DNA of 12,913 nt from the NCBI GenBank assembly GCA_030706065.1, contig JAUZPH010000051.1:1-12913 (forward strand), read 5' to 3'. A program made the position numbers and the translations under genes. The number at the start of each line of letters is the position of its first letter. The stretch's first letter is position 1. The stretch is from Bacillota bacterium. Lineage in GTDB: Bacteria > Bacillota > Clostridia > Clostridiales > Clostridiaceae. The notes under the pieces were generated by a model. The model was given only the letters and a program-made list of their open reading frames with translations, was not told where the DNA came from and did no database searches. Shown here piece after piece: positions 7,053 to 12,913 of the stretch.

Positions 7053-7586
7053 CTATTTCTTCTCATATATATAAAGCTTGCCGTTCCTGGGTTTAAAGAA
7101 GAATGGCCCCTTAAAGCCCTTCCTCCGCAGTATCCGCTCGATTTCATACATGGTTCCGGCATGGCTTACAATCAGAATATTCTCTGCGCTGTCCATGAAA
7201 ATCGTATCCATAATTTCGTTAATCCTTTGAGAAGTCCTGGATTTTCCCTCAGGATTGACCGGTCGGTTCAAGCTCCAGACAAGCCTATTCAGGATTGCCC
7301 AAAGGTTGTAGGGAAGAAAAAACTTGAATTTAAAGGCGGCGGCTGAGGGAATCTCCCGGAGCTTATCCGTCGGTATGATATCTCCATGATATATGGTCCG
7401 CGCAGTTTTCATTGCCCTCGGCAGTATACTGCAGTAGCACTTATCCCAATCCTTATCTATGACGACCTCATTGGGAATAACATCTGCGAAATCATAATCG
7501 TGGCTGTATTTGTTGTAGCCCTCCGAAGTCATAAACCGGTTCTTTTTGATATCAACTCTGAAATGTCTAACCAGGCCAATTCTCAT
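7053..7586 (-). CDS. Histidine phosphatase family protein (phosphoglycerate-mutase-like fold)
   Basis: The 177-residue protein begins MRIGLVRHFRVD, where His8 after Arg7 is the phospho-accepting histidine of this superfamily. The SILPRAMKTA segment matches the conserved S-x-x-x-R-A-x-x-T-A helix, and SHAGTM carries the second catalytic histidine, His142. Family members remove or transfer phosphate on small molecules or proteins. The substrate cannot be read from sequence. The usual RHG is RHF here, so it is not a standard phosphoglycerate mutase. The ATG at 7586 is chosen because a GGGGGG run lies 5 nt upstream. An in-frame TTG at 7613 would extend the protein through that ribosome binding site. 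The gene follows the Lon-like gene by 118 bp and ends at a clear terminator. Confidence 0.82.
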   Translation of the reverse strand: MRIGLVRHFRVDIKKNRFMTSEGYNKYSHDYDFADVIPNEVVIDKDWDKCYCSILPRAMKTARTIYHGDIIPTDKLREIPSAAAFKFKFFLPYNLWAILNRLVWSLNRPVNPEGKSRTSQRINEIMDTIFMDSAENILIVSHAGTMYEIERILRRKGFKGPFFFKPRNGKLYIYEKK

Positions 7587-7704
7587 GATATCCCCCCTAA
7601 AATAACTTTCCAACTTCCTTAACTATGAATAATTTTACCCTGTACTCAAGAGTTTTATTCAGCGGCATACTCCAATCATCGGGTATTATGCATATTGATG
7701 CTGC

Positions 7705-10074
7705 TCAATTAGCCCGGGAATCCCTTAGAATATTATTATATCCGGTTAGCTTATCCAATATCTTTACCCTTATTGCTTCCAGAATATCTCCTTTCACCGT
7801 GGAGGAAAAGGACTCATCACAGAATATATGGAGGCACTGCCGTATATCACTTACTGCATATATATGAAATAAACCCTGCTCAACAGCCTTAACCACCTTG
7901 TCCTTCAATATCAGGTCCTCTTTATTTGTCACAGGTATGATTACACCATGGGAGCCGTCCAAGCCAAACTCGGAGCATATATCGAAATAGCCTTCGATTT
8001 TATCATTGACTCCGCCGATAGGTTGTATTTCTCCTCTTTGATTCACCGATCCTGTTATGGCCAGGCTTTGCTTCAGCGGTATCTCCGATAGGCTTGAAAG
8101 GAGTGCCAGCAGTTCCGCTGCCGATGCACTGTCACCCTCGATTCCTGAATAAAGCTGCTCAAAGACGATACTGGCATTAAAGCTTATGGGAATATGCTGG
8201 CCTACCAGCTGCCCGACAAAACCGGAAAGTATCATAATTCCCTTGCTGTGAATACTTCCGCTCATCTGTGCTTCTCTCTCGATATTGATAATACCCTCCC
8301 GGCCGGCATAGGTGGATACCGTAATCTTATGCTGCTGCCCAATAATGCAGTCACCATAATCTACCACCGAAAGTCCGTTTATCTGCCCTACCTCACAGCC
8401 CTTCAGGTTGATAATATATCTCCTGCTTTTATACATATCCAGTACCTTTTTCCTTATGAGGCTGTGCATCTCCTCGTCTTCCTCCAGGGCCCTGCTGACA
8501 TGCACCTGATTTATATACTGAGACTTATCTACCTGTGCAAAATAGCTGGCCAGGTCAACTATTTTCAGCAGGCTGCTCATGGATGCGGTGAACCTGTTTT
8601 TATTTTCAACCAGCCTGCTGGAATATTGAAGGAGCTTTATTATACCGTCTCTGCTTATATGCAGCAGGTTGTTTTTTTTCACATAATTGCTGAAAAATCC
8701 TATGAGGCCTCGGATATTCTCTTCATCTCCCTCGATTTCACTGTCAAACTCAGCTTTAATCTTAAAAAATTTCCCAAAGTCCATATCGTACTGGAGCAGA
8801 AGAGAGTACAGCCTGTTGCTTCCCAGCATAATAATCTTTACCTTCAGAGGAATCTCCTCGGGATTCAAGGTGGAAATAGGCAGTATTTCAAGGTTATACT
8901 TGTAGTTTTCTATGGAGATGGTCTGGAGGTTTATGCTTCTCTTCAGTGTTTCCCAGGCCTGGGGATAGGATAAAAGCTGCTGGGCCTTGATTATCAGGAA
9001 TCCTCCATTAGCCCTCTGTAGATAGCCAGGTTTTATGAGAGTAAAATCTGTAACCAGATTGCCGAGCTTATTTTCATATTCGATATTGCCAAAAAGCTGC
9101 CCCGGCTGTGCAGAATCCGCAAAGATTACCGGGGCACCCTTGTCCCGTTCATTGCTGACAATGACATTGACCTCGTATCTTCTCAGGAACATCTTCTCCG
9201 TATCCTTATTATCCTTATCATCCTCTTCAAAGAAATGTGAAATGTTTTGAATTATATCGTTCTTTAGGGCTGAAATATAACTTATAACCTTTTCATTGAT
9301 ACCGTACAAATACATGAATTCTTCTATTCTTGAAGCTATTATGCTTTCCGAAATCTTGTCGTCAAGGTGTTTCAGTTCTTCTTCCATCTTTTTATTCAGT
9401 GTCCTTGTCTGCTTTGCTATCTCACCGGAGGCATTTCTCAGTGCGGCTACGGAATTCTCAAGCTCCTCCTTCTCCTTGTCCTCCATCATCTCAAAGTCCT
9501 CCGCAGTCATTTCTTTATCGTCCTTCAGAGGAATAAAGACAAATTCTCCCGTGGAGGCTTGTTTAACATTGAAGCCAGACTTTTTTGCTTTACCACTTAA
9601 CTCTCTGGTGAGGTTCAGCAGCTGCTTCTCATATCTGTCAACTATACCGTTCTTTTCATTGTCATAATTCTCGGAGTTAAAATATACAGGTACTTCCTTG
9701 GCAACGAATTTTATGAAAGTGCCCATATCCTCCTTGAACTTCACAGCAGTGCCGCAATTCAGAGATATCGCAGTGGGATTGTTGGGGTTCTCAAAGTTAT
9801 ACACATAGCACCAATCCTGGGGAGAGGGCCTGTCTTTGGCAAATTCCTCAATCTTCCTCACTATATACCCTGTTTTTCCGGTTCCTGTCTTTCCTGAAAT
9901 GAAAATATTGTATTCCTTGCTCTCCATATTCAGGCCAAGTTCAATGGAAGCTGCAGCCCTTTTCTGTCCGATAACCCTGTCATAGGGTTCTATATCCTCA
10001 GTGGAGCAAAAATGCGGCAGATTTTTTATTTCCATTCTTAAATCTGCCGCCATAATTTCCATGGTGTTTTCCAT
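7705..10074 (-). CDS. Lon-like ATP-dependent protease (AAA_32/S16 family)
   Basis: The 789-residue protein joins an N-terminal AAA domain to a C-terminal Lon (S16) protease domain, the arrangement of Lon-related proteases that lack the classic LAN domain. Walker A is at residues 61-68 (GKTGTGKT). A charged coiled-coil insert lies at about 185-245. The strand where Walker B should be, about 356-363, reads GGFLIIKA and has no acidic pair. It is followed by the family-type AWETLKRS segment. The protease dyad is intact: Ser649 in GDSASAAE and Lys692 in NDKIEG, 43 residues apart as in E. coli Lon. The family is soluble and cytoplasmic, and its substrates are unknown. I use the ATG at 10074, with GGAGGTGA 5 nt upstream. 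The in-frame ATG at 10137 would place the start inside the promoter. Confidence 0.9.
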   Translation of the reverse strand: MENTMEIMAADLRMEIKNLPHFCSTEDIEPYDRVIGQKRAAASIELGLNMESKEYNIFISGKTGTGKTGYIVRKIEEFAKDRPSPQDWCYVYNFENPNNPTAISLNCGTAVKFKEDMGTFIKFVAKEVPVYFNSENYDNEKNGIVDRYEKQLLNLTRELSGKAKKSGFNVKQASTGEFVFIPLKDDKEMTAEDFEMMEDKEKEELENSVAALRNASGEIAKQTRTLNKKMEEELKHLDDKISESIIASRIEEFMYLYGINEKVISYISALKNDIIQNISHFFEEDDKDNKDTEKMFLRRYEVNVIVSNERDKGAPVIFADSAQPGQLFGNIEYENKLGNLVTDFTLIKPGYLQRANGGFLIIKAQQLLSYPQAWETLKRSINLQTISIENYKYNLEILPISTLNPEEIPLKVKIIMLGSNRLYSLLLQYDMDFGKFFKIKAEFDSEIEGDEENIRGLIGFFSNYVKKNNLLHISRDGIIKLLQYSSRLVENKNRFTASMSSLLKIVDLASYFAQVDKSQYINQVHVSRALEEDEEMHSLIRKKVLDMYKSRRYIINLKGCEVGQINGLSVVDYGDCIIGQQHKITVSTYAGREGIINIEREAQMSGSIHSKGIMILSGFVGQLVGQHIPISFNASIVFEQLYSGIEGDSASAAELLALLSSLSEIPLKQSLAITGSVNQRGEIQPIGGVNDKIEGYFDICSEFGLDGSHGVIIPVTNKEDLILKDKVVKAVEQGLFHIYAVSDIRQCLHIFCDESFSSTVKGDILEAIRVKILDKLTGYNNILRDSRAN

Positions 10075-10114
10075 AACTGTCACCTCCGGCAATAAATTGA
10101 GTAGTCTAATATTA

Positions 10115-10143
10115 ATTTTATCATAAAATTGAACCATTATCCA
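10115..10143 (-). promoter_or_regulatory. Promoter of the Lon-like protease gene
   Basis: On the minus strand, TAAAAT (10115-10120) with TG one base upstream (10122-10123) forms an extended -10. TGGATA (10138-10143, four of six matches to TTGACA) lies 17 bp away. A transcript would start near 10108, about 34 nt ahead of the ATG at 10074, which supports that start over the upstream ATG at 10137. Confidence 0.6.
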
Positions 10144-10190
10144 TTTCTATTATTACCTTCCAACCCATGCCTTACAAGGCTGAAGCCATG

Positions 10191-10248
10191 TGATAATGCC
10201 TCCAGCAGACTGTATATGGCTGCACTACAGTCTACTGGAGGCATATCA
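10191..10248. repeat. Long near-perfect hairpin of unknown role
   Basis: ATGCCTCCAG (10196-10205) pairs with CTGGAGGCAT (10235-10244), and AGACTGTA (10207-10214) pairs with TACAGTCT (10226-10233). A single C/A mismatch separates the two blocks, and the loop is 11 bases (10215-10225). A further four pairs (10191-10194 with 10245-10248) are possible past one bulged A. There is no T-run on either side within reach, so it does not look like an ordinary terminator. It lies between the 65-residue gene and the Lon-like gene. No second copy occurs in the window. Confidence 0.7.
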
Positions 10249-10306
10249 TGAAGATACCACATTTTTATCTATTTAATAACCTGAATAGTTTAAATCAATT
10301 TTTAAC

Positions 10307-10504
10307 CTACGTGTCATTTCCCTGGCCTTGTTTCATATTCAATTCCAAATTATGAAGTACAGCCTGTTTTTCCCTAATAGTATAGAAGAGGCTTTCGGTG
10401 TCGTAATAAGACCAGTTATAGAATACATCCTTCAACTCATCCAGCTCGTTTCTCAGCCTTTCCATAATCGTAAATTCATCACAAGGTTCCTCATTTATGC
10501 ACAT
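10307..10504 (-). CDS. Small 65-residue protein, possibly Spo0E-like
   Basis: The frame begins at an ATG with a strong AAGGGGGTGG site just upstream, which makes it a credible gene despite its length. The protein is acidic and predicted to be two helices, about residues 12-30 (FTIMERLRNELDELK) and 36-58 (DTESLFYTIREKQAVL), joined by an aromatic turn (FYNWSYYD). Size, helix-turn-helix layout and the LRNELDEL segment recall Spo0E-like aspartyl phosphatases, which dephosphorylate Spo0A-P to delay sporulation. The SQxLD signature of that family is not present in helix 2, so the assignment is tentative. It is divergent from the cupin gene and lies upstream of the Lon-like gene on the same strand, with a large hairpin between them. 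Confidence 0.6.
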   Translation of the reverse strand: MCINEEPCDEFTIMERLRNELDELKDVFYNWSYYDTESLFYTIREKQAVLHNLELNMKQGQGNDT

Positions 10505-10610
10505 ACATCCACCCCCTTAACCTATATATTCAATAGGATGGATTTTTATGCATACTTTATTGAGAATATTCTATAATAAATATTAAAAATGCTTTGAGAT
10601 ACCTTATTTT

Positions 10611-10657
10611 TTGATTCAAATCACATACTTGACTGTAGTATTAAGACATAATAAATA
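10611..10657 (+). promoter_or_regulatory. Possible promoter region of the cupin gene
   Basis: Two weak arrangements are visible: TTGATT (10611-10616) with TGTAGT (10634-10639) at 17 bp, or TTGACT (10629-10634) with TAAATA (10652-10657) at 17 bp. A 12-base near-palindrome TGATTCAAATCA (10612-10623) overlaps the first -35 and could be an operator. The evidence does not decide between them. Confidence 0.35.
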
Positions 10658-10688
10658 CATAGAATATTCGTTTAAGGAGGTTATTAAA

Positions 10689-11030
10689 TTGAAAATCGAA
10701 AAAATTGCAGAAAAGATGGTGTATTCGGATAAAAGTATTACCAAAAGAGTTCTTTTCCAGGAGGAACGGGTACTCAACTTTGTATTGAATCTACGTCCCG
10801 GGCAGAGTGTACCCCCGCATAACCATGAGCACAGCGATCTGTTAGTCTATGTTGTTATGGGACAGGGTGAGCTGACAGCGGATGAGAAAACCGTAGAAGT
10901 TGCCCATGGAGACGTAATCCACTGCGACGGCAAGGAAATGTTCAGCCTGAAAAATACAGGGGATATGGATATGTCCTGCTTTATCGTGCTGGCTCCAAAT
11001 CCATCGGCAATCTACTCAAAGGAAATATAG
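10689..11030 (+). CDS. Small single-domain cupin protein
   Basis: Translation most likely starts at the TTG at 10689, which has AGGAGG (10675-10680) 8 nt upstream. An in-frame ATG at 10611 has no ribosome binding site and would add 26 unrelated residues. The 113-residue product is a single cupin barrel. The first motif is GQSVPPHNHEHSD, with His44, His46 and then His48/Asp50 as possible metal ligands, ending at MGQG. The second motif (HGDVIHCDGKEMFSLKN) has Phe85 where the metal-binding histidine normally sits. Cupins of this size bind a metal or small ligand and range from isomerases to sensors, and no reaction can be assigned here. The gene stands alone between a divergent neighbour and the thi promoter. 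Confidence 0.82.
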   Translation: MKIEKIAEKMVYSDKSITKRVLFQEERVLNFVLNLRPGQSVPPHNHEHSDLLVYVVMGQGELTADEKTVEVAHGDVIHCDGKEMFSLKNTGDMDMSCFIVLAPNPSAIYSKEI

Positions 11031-11073
11031 CAGACAATATTTCAGAGTAAATGTTTTCATATCCACTTTTATC

Positions 11074-11102
11074 TTGCATGTGATATATTTCCGTGGTAAG
11101 AT
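11074..11102 (+). promoter_or_regulatory. Probable promoter of the thi operon
   Basis: TTGCAT (11074-11079) and TAAGAT (11097-11102) are spaced 17 bp, placing the transcript start near 11109, just before the TPP riboswitch. The boxes match consensus only moderately (three and four of six). They are embedded in an 8-bp inverted repeat, TTTATCTT (11068-11075) and AAGATAAA (11098-11105). Confidence 0.5.
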
Positions 11103-11117
11103 AAAGCCAAACCAAAT

Positions 11118-11210
11118 AGTACACAGGGGGGCTGATGTTTTCGGCTGAGAGTAAGAATTGAATTCTTTGACCCTAAACCTGATCTGGGTAATGCCAGCGT
11201 AGGAAGTCGT
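11118..11210 (+). ncRNA. TPP riboswitch (THI element)
   Basis: The hallmark blocks of the TPP aptamer appear in order: the G-rich strand at 11126-11131, GGCTGAGA (11143-11150), ACCC (11170-11173), and CCTGATCTGGGTAATGCCAG (11178-11196 region) followed by CGTAGGAAG. The P3 extension is a perfect AAGAATT-G-AATTCTT hairpin (11153-11167). The P4 stem is CTGG/CCAG. It senses thiamin pyrophosphate. The terminator 20-50 nt downstream shows that TPP binding should cause premature termination of the thiW-thiD-thiM transcript. The outer P1 helix boundaries are approximate. Confidence 0.95.
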
Positions 11211-11228
11211 TTATAATGTTGTAAATGT

Positions 11229-11257
11229 AAGCACAAATCTACGGGTTTGTGCTTTTT
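11229..11257 (+). terminator. Riboswitch-controlled terminator with UACG tetraloop
   Basis: AAGCACAAATC (11229-11239) pairs with GGTTTGTGCTT (11244-11254) as an 11-bp stem (one T-G wobble) closed by C-G over a TACG loop, followed by TTTTT. A cUACGg loop is one of the most stable RNA tetraloops. It lies between the TPP aptamer and thiW, so it is the expression platform. The competing antiterminator pairing could not be identified with confidence. Confidence 0.9.
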
Positions 11258-11335
11258 CTCGTAAAACCTGACTTCTTTGGCGGATTCACGTCACCTGTTC
11301 ACTTTTGGCAAGATTATTGTAAAGGAGAAATCGAT

Positions 11336-11821
11336 ATGAACACCCGTAAGCTTACCTATTCAGCAATGCTCACCGCCATAGGTGTTGCCACAAGCAGCCT
11401 CATCTATATCCCGGTGGGCGCCTCAAAATGCTTTCCCGTACAGCATCTTATAAATGTCATAGGTGCTGTAACTCTCGGACCATTCTATGGGGTTGCCATG
11501 GCCTTCTGTATTTCCGCCATAAGAAATATACTTGGAACAGGAACTCTGCTGGCTTTTCCAGGGAGTATGATCGGTGCCCTGCTGGCAGGACTGATCTATA
11601 AATACACAAAAAATAACCTTCTCACTGTTTTAGGTGAGATTTTTGGCACAGGCGTTCTGGGCGCACTGCTGGCATACCCTGTGGCGGCATTTATTCTTGG
11701 TAAAAAAGCTGCCCTCTTCGCTTATATACTTCCATTCTCAATCAGTACCATAGGAGGCAGCCTGATAGCATATATTTTATTAACAGTGCTTAAAAAAACC
11801 AGGATTCTAAAATCAATCTAG
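11336..11821 (+). CDS. thiW: ThiW, substrate-binding subunit of an ECF-type thiazole-precursor importer
   Basis: ThiW is a membrane S component that captures the hydroxyethylthiazole part of thiamin and works with a shared ECF energising module encoded elsewhere. The 161-residue protein is almost entirely hydrophobic with about five to six membrane helices. It carries the family landmarks GASKCFPVQH (residues 28-37), AVTLGP (44-49), IRNILGTG (62-69) and LAFPGSM. The ATG at 11336 has AAAGGAGA 7 nt upstream. An earlier in-frame start at 11249 would fall inside the terminator hairpin. It is first in the operon after the TPP riboswitch, 18 bp before thiD, so its expression should fall when TPP is abundant. 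Substrate assignment follows the family and the downstream thiM. Confidence 0.92.
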   Translation: MNTRKLTYSAMLTAIGVATSSLIYIPVGASKCFPVQHLINVIGAVTLGPFYGVAMAFCISAIRNILGTGTLLAFPGSMIGALLAGLIYKYTKNNLLTVLGEIFGTGVLGALLAYPVAAFILGKKAALFAYILPFSISTIGGSLIAYILLTVLKKTRILKSI

Positions 11822-11839
11822 AAATGGAGGTTAATATAA

Positions 11840-12664
11840 ATGAAAAAAGTACTTACCGTAGCCGGTTCCGACTGCAGCGGCGGTGCAGGAATTCAAGCGG
11901 ATTTAAAGAGCTTCAGCGCTCAGGGAGTCTACGGCATGAGCGTTATAACTGCCATCACCGCACAAAATACTCAGGGGGTTTTCGCAGTTCAGGATATAAC
12001 CCCGGAGATTATTGGGCAGCAGATGGATGCAATTTTTACTGACATAGAAGTGGACGCCGTAAAAATCGGAATGGTTTCTCAGGCTGCAAGTATAGAGATC
12101 ATCAGCGAAAAATTAAGACAGTACAAGCCTTCGAAGGTGGTATTGGACCCTGTTATGATATCCAAAAGCGGTTATTCACTGCTTCAACCTTCGGCGAAAA
12201 GCGCCCTGCTTGCAGAGCTTCTTCCGCTGGCCTATGTCATAACTCCAAATATACCGGAAGCAGAGGCCATATTGGAAGGAAAACTTGGAAAAGCCTTTAA
12301 AATTCAAAATGTTGAGGATATGACCAGAGCAGCAAAGGAAATAAGGGAACTTGGGCCTGAATTTGTGCTTGTAAAAGGAGGCCATCTGGAAGCTTCCGCA
12401 GTGGATGTACTCTTTGACGGGGAAACAGCAGTATACTTTAATGAAGACAGAGTGAATACGAAAAACACCCACGGTACCGGCTGCACCCTTTCCTCTGCCA
12501 TAGCCGCCAACCTTGCTCTCGGGTATTCCGTTGTGGAGAGCATAAAGATATCCAAGGCTTATATAACGGATGCCATAAGACATTCTCTCGATATAGGCAA
12601 AGGTGTCGGCCCTACAAACCATTTTTATACTCTTTACAAAAGAGCTGGACTGAACTATGAATAA
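11840..12664 (+). CDS. thiD: Hydroxymethylpyrimidine/phosphomethylpyrimidine kinase ThiD
   Basis: ThiD phosphorylates 4-amino-5-hydroxymethyl-2-methylpyrimidine (HMP) to HMP-P and then HMP-PP, the pyrimidine donor for thiamin phosphate synthase. The 274-residue length is typical. The ribokinase-fold landmarks are present: AGSDCSGGAGIQADLK (residues 8-23), MSVITAITAQNT, VLDPVMISKSG, NIPEA, VLVKGGH, and the anion-hole/catalytic motif GTGC at 212-215 (Cys215). GVGPTNHF closes the domain. The ATG at 11840 is preceded by GGAGG 9 nt upstream. It sits between thiW and thiM under the TPP riboswitch. No ThiE fusion is present, so the coupling enzyme should be encoded further downstream or elsewhere. 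Confidence 0.96.
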   Translation: MKKVLTVAGSDCSGGAGIQADLKSFSAQGVYGMSVITAITAQNTQGVFAVQDITPEIIGQQMDAIFTDIEVDAVKIGMVSQAASIEIISEKLRQYKPSKVVLDPVMISKSGYSLLQPSAKSALLAELLPLAYVITPNIPEAEAILEGKLGKAFKIQNVEDMTRAAKEIRELGPEFVLVKGGHLEASAVDVLFDGETAVYFNEDRVNTKNTHGTGCTLSSAIAANLALGYSVVESIKISKAYITDAIRHSLDIGKGVGPTNHFYTLYKRAGLNYE

Positions 12665-12701
12665 CGAAAATCACTTTTATAAGTTGGAGGTTTATAAAAA
12701 A

Positions 12702-12913
12702 ATGGATATTAAAGAAAAAATTGAGCTGCTCTTCGGCAGCGTACGAAATGCAAAGCCGCTGGTTCATCACATTACAAACTACGTGACGGTAAATGATTGT
12801 GCCAATATCGTCCTTGCCCTGGGCGGCTCACCGGGTCTGGCAGATGCCATAGACGAAGTAGAGGACATGGTTTACATAGCTTCTGCTCTTGTACTCAATA
12901 TCGGCACCTTGAA
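12702..12913 (+). CDS. thiM: Hydroxyethylthiazole kinase ThiM, N-terminal part
   Basis: ThiM phosphorylates 4-methyl-5-(2-hydroxyethyl)thiazole so that it can be joined to HMP-PP. The reading frame opens at the ATG at 12702 with TTGGAGG ending 11 nt upstream, a slightly long spacing, and runs off the right edge after 70 complete codons. Family landmarks are PLVHHITNYVTVNDCAN (about residues 20-36), the LALGGSP turn, and ASALVLNIGTL at the edge, the start of the conserved thiazole/ATP-binding core. The segment after GGSP reads GLADA, where most relatives have a VMA/IMA-type sequence. The gene is 37 bp after thiD in the same riboswitch-controlled operon. Substrate supply by ThiW fits this kinase. 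Confidence 0.95.
   Translation, partial: MDIKEKIELLFGSVRNAKPLVHHITNYVTVNDCANIVLALGGSPGLADAIDEVEDMVYIASALVLNIGTL

Noticed and set aside
8194..8973. 259-codon open frame on the plus strand
   Set aside because: It lies wholly antisense to the Lon-like protease gene, has no ribosome binding site and no recognisable motif. The sense frame carries an intact protease dyad and Walker A.
10075..10137. Upstream ATG start (10137) for the Lon-like protease
   Set aside because: It would put the start inside the probable promoter and lacks a ribosome binding site. The ATG at 10074 has GGAGGTGA.
10611..10688. Upstream ATG start for the cupin protein
   Set aside because: There is no ribosome binding site, the start overlaps the likely promoter, and the AGGAGG at 10675-10680 fits the TTG at 10689.
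11022..11043. GAAATAT/ATATTTC inverted repeat across the cupin stop as a terminator
   Set aside because: The stem is only seven A-T-rich pairs and no T-run follows.
11249..11335. Upstream start for ThiW at 11249
   Set aside because: It begins inside the terminator hairpin and has no ribosome binding site. The extra residues do not resemble ThiW.
12176..12622. 148-codon open frame on the minus strand
   Set aside because: It is antisense to thiD, which has all family motifs and a proper start.

Overview
The window looks like a piece of chromosome from a low-to-mid-GC Gram-positive anaerobe of the class Clostridia. This rests on strong GGAGG-type ribosome binding sites, a TTG start, a TPP riboswitch with terminator ahead of a thiW-thiD-thiM salvage operon, clostridial-type Lon-like protease and DapF proteins, and a small protein with a Spo0E-like size and helix pattern. 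The species cannot be named from the sequence. No phage genes, transposases, CRISPR arrays, tRNAs or rRNAs were seen.

Left part (1-5381, all on the minus strand). A cluster reads MoxR-type AAA+ ATPase (4190-5119), DUF58 membrane protein (2836-4164), then a large multi-pass membrane protein with an extracytoplasmic transglutaminase-like domain (431-2776). This is a widespread bacterial triad with no settled function. After a 205-bp gap that holds an unusually structured segment (251-352) comes the start of a membrane-anchored protein that runs off the left edge (1-225).

Middle part (5382-10504, minus strand). dapF (lysine/peptidoglycan precursor synthesis) and msrA (methionine sulfoxide repair) sit 27 bp apart behind a good extended -10 promoter. 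Upstream of them, and separated by a clear terminator, is a histidine-phosphatase-family gene (7053-7586). Before it lies a long Lon-like ATP-dependent protease gene (7705-10074) with its own promoter. A 65-residue protein gene (10307-10504) lies upstream of that, separated by a long near-perfect hairpin of unknown role (10191-10248).

Right part (10505-12913, plus strand). A small cupin gene (10689-11030) is transcribed divergently from the 65-residue gene. It is followed by the thiamin salvage operon: promoter, TPP riboswitch (about 11118-11210), terminator with a UACG tetraloop (11229-11257), thiW (thiazole-precursor importer subunit), thiD (HMP/HMP-P kinase) and the first 70 codons of thiM (hydroxyethylthiazole kinase). 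The operon would import and phosphorylate the thiazole and pyrimidine halves of thiamin and be shut off when TPP is plentiful.

Most of the window is ordinary housekeeping. I did not find a convincing new multi-gene system. The best leads are non-coding: the structured leader at 251-352, the orphan hairpin at 10191-10248, and the inverted repeat over the thi promoter.
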